This document shows, one piece after another, positions 50,701-62,700 of a stretch of 64,000 nt of DNA (positions are counted from its first letter, which is position 1; each line of letters opens with the position of its first letter). Position numbers and translations under genes: made by a program. Origin of the DNA: Onchidella celtica (Eukaryota > Mollusca > Gastropoda > Systellommatophora > Onchidiidae); NCBI GenBank assembly GCA_963931925.1, contig OZ007571.1:39038430-39102429 (forward strand). Reading direction: 5' to 3'. The notes under the pieces are model-generated. The model worked only from the letters and a program-made list of their open reading frames with translations, was not told the origin of the DNA and did no database searches.

Positions 50701-53700
50701 AATGAAAATTCAAATAATTGCAATAATTTCCATACGCTCACATGAATGGTTTTTATTGGGTTATAAAGTAAAATCACATACATTATGTTTTGGCTATCTA
50801 CAGGCATTCAATAGCAATGAATAAACTGGACATAACACATTCAGCTTGATAAACCTCGATGTCTATATCATTATTTATATTTCTTTCAATGTTCTCAAAA
50901 CAAAAAAAAAACCAGTATAATTTCCTTTTTTCATCAATGTAAAGAACACATTTTTTGATTGAATCTTCATAAATCAAATATTCATGTTTTATGTGACATG
51001 ATGTGTTATATTATATAAACAGCATTTGTGGTGCCAGCAATGCCAAATACACTTTTTAAATAATCCAACGAATGTTTTTATGATATTTCAACGATTTAGA
51101 AGAATATAAGAAATCATCTTATCTCATCTGTTCAACTGATTCACCTGAAAACTGAACTGTTCTTGAACATAAAAGTTTATGATTTTCTTGTCTTCTCCAT
51201 TTGGTTACAGTATGGCAGTTTCCACAGTATGTTCTATTCAGAACTTCCCTGTTTTTTTAATATTCAGTCAAATTTTTCACTAGATCAAACCTGAACATGT
51301 AATATATGGTTGGATTCGTCTTTCTGAAACAAACTCAGTTATGACAATTTTAGGATCAGCCAAGTCCCTGGTTACGCTATAAAACCGATTTTTTCATGAT
51401 TATTCCCCTTGCGGAGGGTTAAAATTTCAGAGTGTAATTAGTTGAATTAAAGTGCCTAGAATGACATAATAAAAGTAAATGCAGCTAGATAAATTGAATT
51501 TTTTATTAGCTAATACCCACATCAAGTAGGCTATGTGTTCCTTTAATTATTCCTTCATAATTTCATCCCATTCCAACAAAAATGTCAAAACAGACACAAT
51601 GAGTGATATATTGATAAAAAACAAACAAGTGTTCTCAGTTTCTATCCTTTAACATGTTTATTATTGTTTTCAAAACTGAATTATAATAGTGTAATAATAA
51701 ATAGTAAAAAGATTAATAATGTCCCATGTCAAAAAAGAACTTGTCAAGGTATTCAGCATACTTTTAGGATCCTTTTCTTCTAACTGCTGGTACTAACAGG
51801 TGCTAGTGGAGATCATTGTATCTCAAGACTGCATGCAAATACAAAAATTTTATAAACTTTTTACTAAAACTCTGTAAAATTATTCATCAGCAACACATAA
51901 TGCCATTATGCTTGTGTATAAAAATATATTATGAAAAATTATAACTTACTAGATCTGCCTATTCATAATTCCACAACAAGTCTTTCCCAAGGACTCAATG
52001 AGGGTCCAGACCTGGGTCTCAAACTGGAAATCACATTATCTTGAGTGACAACGTAACCCCTACTTAATGCAACACAGTCCCTGTTAAAATGTAGCACTGG
52101 TTAAATTTAAAACGATAGGCCTACATGATAAGTTGTGAATTTTCTCCCTCTCAGGCAGTTATATCTAAAAAGGTGATTTTAGATCACCGTCAGATTCATT
52201 AGAAAATAATGCAGTTTGCTGATCTAGATCTCTAGTAATCTAGTGTGGATCTGTGTGGATTCTAATCAAGAATCTCTGGATCAGAACATCTAGAAACTAT
52301 ATCTAGATATAGACTAGATCATCTGGATTAAATGTTTAGCTCCTAGATCTAATATTACTAAAATACTAAATTAGGCTTAGGCTTAAAATCTGTCAACATT
52401 TTTCACAATCTGAAGTGTCTGTCATCATTTTCTAACATTCAAAGAAAACCTGTCAGAAGCATCGGCCATTAAATCTAATGGATGTCTGTCAACATTTTAA
52501 CAATCTGATCGAGACCAGATCTTAATCTGTCACTCTTTTCTACGATCTGAATTTACACCAAAATGCAAATTTTCTAATCGAGAGCTGCTATGTGAACACA
52601 CTTCGAACGCAAATTGGTAGGGCCTAGGCTTCCATTTCTGCCCAGGCTTCAATTTTCAGACTGAAATTCGAAGTTAAAACCCAGATTTTCTGGAAATTGA
52701 ATCTTTATTCAGATCGTTAGCAAAAGTGTCCGACAAAGTTTGGAAAGTGACAAAGGCACGATAAATTAAATTTCTTACCCTTAGAATATCCCAGAAGAAA
52801 GTATTTTCAAGGAAAAGTGTCCTCTTGAAAGCACGTCTTCCTTCTCAGCCGGTGTCTTTTTTTGTGACAAATTTTGTAGTTTTCATATCGTGAGAATCGC
52901 GTCGCAGACGAGATTTCACATAACGATCTGAATTTTGAAAACCCGAAAAAAGGCATTCAATCTTGCCCTAAAGCTACTGCAATTTTGGTATTCCTTTGAA
53001 CGGGAGCGTGGAATATATTTTTGATTAAAAAAAAACATTCGAGAGATTTAAAACAACAGTTTATGTATGTGCAATTTTTAGCACAGAGCGTCCGACAGGC
53101 CATCATAAACTGGTCCCATTCAGAACGTCATTTCATGCCGACAAACAAGACAAAGGATGAAAATGTACGCGTTAGAGTCTTGGACAGCATGTCTAAATAG
53201 GTTTTATCAAAAATAAATAAATAAATTCCACACAAAACATGTAATTTAATTGGGCATTTTCAGTCGGGAACTTTCATCGGTCGTTTTTCTCACGATCAGA
53301 ATGCATTTTTTGTATTGATAATTGATATTATTCCTGTAATAAAAGTCATGATATTGATTTTAGTGTTTCCTTATCGCCTTTCAATTCGAACTGAAGTCAT
53401 AGGAGAGCATTTTTGCCTACATTTTTTTCATAACCCTAGTTAGAATTTCGGGACTGACTTTTGACCTAATTACCGTGGAAACTGCCATATGGTTTGAGTT
53501 CAAACTCTAATGCCCTTACCTGAAGTGTCTGTTGGTGCATCTTGTAAGTGTTGGCTTAAAGTCTTCAGATGGTTCTGTAGGTGCTGTTTACAGACATACA
53601 GAGTCAATTACATTTTCTATAATGTGACAATTAATCTATGTCTATTAGAGGTCTTACATATGTTAGGCCAAGCATATCTGGCGAAATTGAGCTTAAAGTG

Positions 53701-56700
53701 GAATTTTTATATCTCCTTGAAAAATCAATATAAAATATTTCTATGACCATTTTGAGCAAAACATTTTAAGTGAATGCAGAAAAATGGGTAATCTTTTATT
53801 TTAAAAGTAAATCTCAATTTCCATAGAGAATTTTGAGGTTTCTCGGGAATTTGATCTTTCACCTTAAGCCCGATTTCCCTATTCCATTCGAACGTGACAA
53901 TTTCATCCCCTATAATGTGTGATGATTAGATCCTCAACTGCCATATCCTAGCTTTCAACGTACTGACACTCTTGTCTTTGAATAATTTCTGTAAATCAAC
54001 TTTGTGAAAGGCCACCAATGTCCACACAAATCTGCAAGAATCTTTACATCTCAACAACAAACAACAATTCTGTCCTATTATTCATGATAAAATGATAAAT
54101 TTGGTATGTGAAAACCTTCTCACTCTCTGTGAAGCCAACGTGACTTTACTTCTTACAAAACAACAAAATTTGCGAAACAGTATTTGACAAGACACAGAAA
54201 TATGGGGCCAATTTCTGCGCAATGTAGAGCTTTGGCTGAAAGCAAGTAGCGCAACTAGAAAAAGTCAGAGCTAACAGCACTAACAAACTGGTCCCATATA
54301 CCACATGTGCAATAGTTGTACCCAATTTGGATCTGCCAACTGTCTGCAAATGCTCTCAAGTGGTCAGTTACAGCTCGAGGGGTATTTGACGTATTGTTGC
54401 ATGCAACACTTTGCCGATTTTGATGTTTTGTCATGAAAGTGGTTCTCTCACTCTTAATTTCATTACATACAAGTATCATTCCAATTGGTTAAAATTTTTT
54501 CAAGATATGTGTTTGTGATGTAATATTGTATGCGTTTTAGCCCCTTTGCAGACCAAACTTCAATCATCATTTTCTTGAAAAGGCAGAAATGCATATACAA
54601 CAATATGGCAAATACCTGACAAGTTCTGGTCTTCATCAACAAAGATAGATGAATAACAACAGTCTTTTGGACATAATGCATAGCTGGTAATAAAACATAC
54701 AGTACAATACAAAAAAACCATACCTCTAATAAAATTCTAAAGGCTCCCTGGATGTCTCCAGCTTTCTCAAGCAAATAGGCCGTGGCTTCCCAAGCTTTGT
54801 GTTTGCGAACAATCTGGTGTGAAAAATACATTTTTTTCTTCACCTCAAACAACATGAAACTCACAGAGCTTTGAATAATTTAGATTCCTTTCATTACTCA
54901 GAATATCGAACCTACACTTTATGCCAAATTCCTGGATCAATGCTATTTCCCTTGGCAGATTGGTAATTTGAGTAAATTTGAGAATTTCAGAAATAAAAAA
55001 CTAACTTTCAACACAAAAACCTGAGACAGCATTGAACACAAGCTCAGGGTAATACTTTGTGTTGTTTTTCGAAGCTCTGTGGCTTATAATTCTACTGTTT
55101 GCTTGCAATAAAAACCATGAAAATCAAATTTTTTTCTGTTGGCTATTATGAAAATAATGGCATAAAAACTGCCTGGTGTGCCATTTTCATACTTTCTGCT
55201 TAATAACAAAACATCTCAGTCAAAAAAATATAAAAAATCCTCTTTTTCTAACAATGGGAGGATTTACCTGCAGTGTTTCTTCCAGCCTATAACCCTCATT
55301 CATTTTGATAAAGTTGCAAACATCTTGCGGTCTGTATTCACACAACAGATCCACATACAACTCCAGCACCTCTGGCTCTATTGTCATCTGTTTATCAGGT
55401 TTCAATGCACTGCTCTGAGAATCTCTATAAAAGAATATATCCATTTGTTAATGCAACATGTGATCCATATTTACTTTACTGTACCTATGTCTCAATGAAA
55501 GTCCTTTTATTTCTTCTAAACCTGTTCAGAATGTGCACTCCCCCCCCCCCTCCCCCATTTTGGATGCAGCACTTTTGATACAAAACATATTTGGGACTGA
55601 ATTATTTCTTTAAATGAAAATGTATCTGGTATTGCCATCCCCCCTGTTCATGCCTCTCTGCCAATGTCTTTCTGTTATACTGAGGTCCTGTGATCCTGTG
55701 ACTGACACTTAACAAATAAAAGGGTTACAATATGTTCACCTCAGAGAAGTAATGGATACTTGTCTTCTTAATCACTGACCACACCAGCAAGCCTACCTAT
55801 AGGAAATCACTCCTTGTAGAAACTCAAACAGCACTGGTTTATTTGAGCGCAGTTTAGAGACAATCTCAAACAGACCCCTGGCCAAGCATGAGATCACAGT
55901 ATGGGCAGCTTGTTTACAGTCAATGCTCACAAGATCCTAGGAAGAGCATATTAAATTTATTAAGTAACCCCACCTCAAGTAAAATGTCTTATGTGAGCCT
56001 ACCAAAGTCTGAACTGTCATTTCTCTCTACGATTGGCAAATACTGAAAGGATAACTTTTTTTTTTTTATAACAAGTCTTTCATAATATAGCATTTGGTTC
56101 TGTGTTCAAAACAGCAATAACTTGTAATAGCCAATTATAAAATCTTCATTATTGATTTCCTGCAATATTTCACAATCAAACAACAGGCAAGCAGTTGCTG
56201 TCAATTAAATAATTTTGTTATGATGCACAAAGCAAATGTATGGTCGAAGGGAGTACAAAATTGTCTACCAAAAATCTGAACAAAGCCCAAGGTAACTTTC
56301 AGTTTACAAATTACAGGCATAGAAGTACGTGTGTAAGAACCTCTTTCGGCTCTAAAACAGTGGTGCTCAACCAGTCGATCGCGATCTACTGGTCGAGCTT
56401 CAAGTGCTTGGCAGTCGATCGTGGGATGAATGTAGGACACACCCGCAAGGTATATATATATTTTATTTGTCTTTGTATTTTGGCGGGTCGTTTTTCTTGG
56501 ATGTGGTGGGTTTGTGTTAGTTGTAGGTTAAAGTGAATAATGCTGATAGGCACACCAGTATAGGTTCGGTTTCTTTTATTTTTTGTTTCAGGGTTTTGCC
56601 AGACTGGTAGACCTCCAAAGGCTGGGAAATGTAAAAGTAGATCCTACGTCAAAAACGGTTGAGCACCCCTGCTCTAAAATGTGTGAACAAGTCACACATG

Positions 56701-59700
56701 GGGTTTACACATGAACAAAATTCAATAAATAAATCATGAGATGAAAGATATTTGAGTAAAGCCAAATACTTTTCTCTATTCATGGCTTTGTATGTTGGTG
56801 ACTTAAAGTAAACAATTCAGGCATATCTTATGATTGTCATAGCCTGTTTCTGGTCATCTCTGTTTATACTTCCCTTCTGAAAGCCTCTTTGTCTAACATT
56901 TTGGATCTCAGTTTGACAATGAGAATTTATGTGTTTTGCATGGAAAAACAATCATGTTAGGTGAAGAATGAACTTTTCAACAATTGCTGCACATTGTGCC
57001 ACTGATACAATTTGGGAACAATGAGGTACTTCCAAATGTTGTGGAGAAAAAATTAGATTTTTGGTTCCTTACATTTTCAGCCTTGAACAATAGATGAGAC
57101 TGATAAGAGGTTGTGGTTGCAAATGTGATTATAGACAAAGTATTTCCCACTCTATTTTGTGAAATAACAGGAAATCACTGGTTCAAAGTCTGTTTAGAAA
57201 TTATGATGGGAAATCAGTTTAATGATATTCTTAAGAAAGTGCCCATTTTGAATCACACCCTCTAAATGTAGCAAATGTGATGCCGGACAAACTTTTGCTG
57301 CAATGACCTTCCGTTCTGTCACAGAAGCAGATATGGTATGATTTCATTTTGAAAATACTGTACTTGTATACTTTAAAAAAAAACCTGAGAAAAAATATCC
57401 ACTTTGGTTTTTCCAGATGCCTTAACCTGATGAACCCTCTTCACTGGTATACCTGTGATGCGCTATAGTTCTATAACCTTAATATTTGTTACTGCGAGCT
57501 CAGGGGGCCAGGGATAGGGTATAGGGGAAATCAGGCGGTCAGAGTTCAAAGGGTTGATATGATTTGTGGAAAATATGGTACAGGATTCATACGATTTCTT
57601 GTAGCATCTTAGCACTTTCAAAGATGCTCACCTCCAAGTTCTTCAAAGCTTCATCTTGTAAGGCTCTTTTTTCATCTACTGTGTAGGACTGGCTCTGCAT
57701 AATACTGTCAATGTAGGTGAAGACATGATACTGTCAGGAAAAAAGATAGATATGTATTGAATTTATATTTGGCTTTCTCATAGAGTGTATCATATCAATT
57801 GCCAACTAAGATTCTGATCACTTCTTTACTGCTTGTGTTCTCCACTACTGTATAACTTTTAAGCATTTCTGTTTACTCCTCTACAGTAATTGTGTCACTA
57901 GGAGAGTTTTAGATCTTGCATTAATGGCCACTGTAAAATATACTCCGTCATGATAGAAGTTTTTGTAACCCCTGTTTTGGAAAGTGAAATTGTACATGAA
58001 TATCACTGACTTTTCACATTGTCATGATAATTCTTTTAGCTCAGGATGTACTGTTTGTCACTTCCTCTTGATCGATTGCTGTGATCTCCTGCATTAATCA
58101 GGAAGTCTCTTACATTGAAAGTATTTCAAATGCCTGCAGCTGATAATAACTTTCATAGGAAAATGTGATTTAAACTGATCAAATTTAGTTAAAAACAATA
58201 ATGCTGGTACTGGCTGATCATAATAACAACTGGCCTACATTCTGATATTGTCAAACGTCCAAACACACACACATACCCTCCGGGCCGGGTCCTTCAAATA
58301 GCAGATAAGAATCTTGTCATAACTTCGTCTCTTCTCATAAAGGTATTCACAGACACGGTAGCTGAAAATGTACAATAATCCCTCATAAGGCAAGCTCTAG
58401 ACATAACTGATATGATCAAAAAGTTTAACTCATCCCTTACTCAAGCCTTCGCCAGTTTTGGATCAAGAAGTTTCTAAAGCCTAAAACTTTTAACCCCTCC
58501 GTAAAAGAGCATCCAATATATTTTATTACATACAAGACACTATGCATCTTGTGCCACAGTAAATAAGATGATTATATCAAAGCAATAAAACTAAGTTTGT
58601 TATGATGACATCAAGGAATCATCTATATAGCTCACCCTGCACACTGCTTTGTATTGGCTTAGTTATCAGGCAGGTCATATAATGTGCCATTCTAAAAAAA
58701 AGTCTGACTGATTTTGAAGAACTATCAGAGGTGTTTCTGATTTCAACCAGTCAACAGATATGCTATCTATCTAACAATGTCCTATAACAAACAAAACCAA
58801 GAATGCTGGAAACTCACAATTTGGCAGTGTTGGCAAGACTGAGCAATCGACCCTCGTTGAATTGGGCCAGGCCTCCTGCCTGTAATAACTCCATCAATGC
58901 TTGCTGTCTCTCCTCATGTCTTGATTCATCCTCTGGGTTGGCCAGAAACTCCAGCACCTGCCAAAGTCACACAACAGATGATCACATGACACAGAGTCAC
59001 ACAACAGAAGGTCACATAACACACACACACAACAGTAGGTCACAGTACACAGAGTCACACAACAGAAGGACGTCCTATGGCACAGAATCACACAATTACA
59101 ACAGATGGAGGAGGTCACATGACACATAATCACACAACAGAAGGAGAGGGTCACATGACACAGAGACACAATTACAGATGGAGAAAGTCACTTGACACAG
59201 AGTCACACAACAGACGGACAAGGTCACATGACAGAGAGTCCCACTACAGAATGGAGAAAGTCAGAGTCACACAACAAAAGGTCATATGATACAGAATCAC
59301 ATGATAGAAGGTCACATGAAACAGAGTCACACAACAGAAGGAGAAGATCACATGGTACAGAGAAAAACACAACATAGGATCCCATGACAGAGAGTCACAA
59401 ACAGCAGAGGGTTACAAACAACAAAAAACTGCTGTGCTGGATATGATGGACTGTGAATTGGCATATAGTTTTGCTTTATTTATTTTGTTGTAACAGGAAA
59501 ATTTTGTAATTCTTCATTCATGATTATGAAATTTAAAGTATTTTAAATCAGTAAATAAAGTTTAATAAACTTCTCTCTGAATGAACTAATTTTTCCTTTA
59601 TGATCAAAATTTACAGTTCCTCCTGCCACACGGAGAAGCTTACTACGAATAATTATCCCACATATAGTTGTGTTACTGCAAGGAATGCAATTTACACTTA

Positions 59701-62700
59701 TCTATCCTTTCATTTCCATATGTAATGTGTCATGTGTATTTATGACTGTTAAAGAGATAAATAATGTTGCAAATCAAAAGCATCTTTTCAACAGTGCATT
59801 AATTTAAGTCTAAGCCATATTTTCTTAAAACTTTAAATTTAACAATTTACGGAGTGCTAAGACATCTCAAAAAGTTTTCAGAATCATGTGAACCACAGGT
59901 TTAGAGCTATTTCAGATATAAAATCAAACACGACTATCTTTGCCTGAATGGGGAAAATCAAAATTTTATCACTTCTGTGATGCCGGCTAAACTGCATGAC
60001 CAGCTTAATTTGACACTGTCAAAACATCTATGTTTTGGAAGGTTATGGAAAGGATTGGAATGCTCTGCATCAGATTATGGAAAGTGCCTGCGTAACTAAG
60101 GCAACACTCACCTGTTCAAAGAGCACCTTGTTTACATGGATCTTGTTCTCATGCCTTGCCATCTGGCGGGCCAGGAAAGTGAACAATACACCTATCTGGG
60201 TTGGCTGTGGAAAGACATAGTTCAAACAGAAGAAACCTGAGACAAAGGATAATGGAAAATAGTAACTATAGAAATCTGAATAACATTTTGTCCAATCGGT
60301 TACCAACTTGAGCACTACCAGAGATAATGTACGTCTACTGTGGTTTATTGTGATAATCTAATCTAGTGATTAACATTTAAATATATTGTCCACAGTTCAG
60401 GTCTTGTATGATCACCGCGCAATGCAAAATCTATAATATTTCCAACATCATCATCAACAACATGAAAGGCAAACATTCAAACATAATACAGCTACATTTT
60501 CATCCTGACTTACTGTGAATCCCAGACTTTCAACCATAACTTGTAACAAGATATCCACCACTCGTTGCCTCTTCTGTACTCTGAACAGGAAAAACAAATA
60601 AATTGTATTATCCAAACCGCCAGAGTAAAGACATAAAATTAAACTAGGATAATTATTAATCTATTATAAAAGTTTAAAATCATTTTGATGATGTTTTCAT
60701 ATTTTGTTTTGTTACCTGTATCAACTGGAAATTTCTATCTGTGATACATTTTGGTACTGAGTGATGGAAATTAACTCTGGCCTTTTGTCTTACCATTGAG
60801 AGTAGAGACTGACAAAGCTAAAGAATAACAGCTCATCCCCGCCAAAATTTTATCACACAAAGTTATGAAACATTACATATTCATTCCACTTTAAACTTGT
60901 CAATGTCAAGACGAATCGCAGATTCTTGGCAACTGTCACGCAAACTAACTAAGCATCTGAAACGAATCTAACTGGCCTTTAACCCCTTGCTATCAATAAC
61001 TATGAGATACACCATGCCATTCATCTATGCATTTGACATACTTGAAACTTACCCTTCATTTGTATTAAATTCTGGTTCTTCAAAGGCCTGAAGTAAAGAA
61101 TAAAGTAAAGATTACTGGTCAAAATGAGTGAAAGAGCCATTATCTGTTTTAAAGGCATCCTTTTTAAAATACAAGACTACTTGCATACATAAAGCAAGCC
61201 ATTTGACCACAAAAAAAAAAAAAAAATGAAAAACAAAAAAGAATTTACTAGTATTTATTTGACCCATCTGTGATATTCATCATTAGCATGAGGAAAAATT
61301 GTTCAATTTCTTATATGACAGGGCAATTACTCTATCGGTAATACTTACTAAAGCCAAGACATTTAGAAATTCCCTGGTGTCAAATTTCAGAAGGGTTCTC
61401 AGATAAGGGTAGGCTGGCTCTTCTGTGGAACATAAGAAAATAATGACCATTAATTTGTTCATGAAGGCATGTAAAACTAGTCAGATAATAAACTGTCCTT
61501 GTGCATGTTCTTTGAGAAGAGATTATAGTATCGTAAATTCAGCATGGTAAATACCTAAATACCTATTCATCTCTCTAGAAATGAAAGAGGTTGGTGTGTA
61601 AGGTGACAGGTTTCCCTTTTTATTTACAACATAATATAAAGATAATACGAACTATTTAAAATATTTCTGTGTAGATCACATCAATTTGGATGTGCACTTC
61701 TAATGAAAAAGAAAGACAAAAAGTCTACTACCTAGCAATGTGACCTCTAATGTTTCCAAATCACTGAGCAGAACTTCTAATGCTTTGACCAGAAACATTT
61801 TAAATAGTGGCCAAAAACAGTAGTATTTTGTGAATTAAAATGAGAGGCAACATTCTGATGTGCGCGGCACCAATACGGTGACTGCACGGCAGCACCCCTT
61901 AGAAGGAACGCTGCTGTCTAGGAACAGAAGCAATTGCAGCACAAAAGCAATAAAGCTTAACTATTCTGTTCCATTAGTTTGTGTGAAAGTACAACATTTT
62001 CACCCATAAGGCTGTATGGTGTAGTCTGTTATACTCCACTTACCTTCAGATGGTTTATTTGTATGTAGGCATGTCAAACACCTGAAGACCTGTTGAATGG
62101 AGAAATATAAACATGTTTGATGGGAAAATGAAGTTCTAAGAGATATTGCCACTGTAATATAAGCAAGAGCAATAAAAAACTAATGTGAAAATCTAACAAA
62201 AACCATAGACTGAAAAACAACTACATGTAATTCAGTCATTTTGACTTATTGTGTTACGATAAATGAAATATACAGGCTGCTTTACTGAGGTTGATGATAC
62301 TTGTCAATCCCATGCATTGTACATCTAGTTAGAATATAGAGAATGCATGATTTTTTTTTTTTAACCCACAAATACGTGATTTCCCTTTTTTTTTTTTTTT
62401 GTCTTAAAAAAGTTTCAATTTCACAAAATCCCAGTATTTTGACAACAGTATCAACAACATATTGCAAATTATGTTTATACAAAAAGAAAGCAGCCGGTTT
62501 GCTTCATCCAGCAAATAGTAGGAATTATATCATTATGAGTAGGTGGCACATTTTCATGAACTGGACGTTGACTGGATGCTTTTTTGTTGAAATTATTCGA
62601 TCAAAAGAAGTTTCCAATGCTGTATCATTAATCCACATCATAAAAATACTGGAAAAATTTTTTTATGTCAGCGTAACTCCTATCTGTCATCACACTGGCA

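Larger units (their letters stand above)
49894..53519 (-). other. Largest VPS8 intron
   Basis: About 3.6 kb between two phase-matched exons. It carries the inverted-repeat element at 50.2-50.6 kb and the CTAGAT-rich segment; the rest is AT-rich with no conserved exon seen. Confidence 0.7.
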
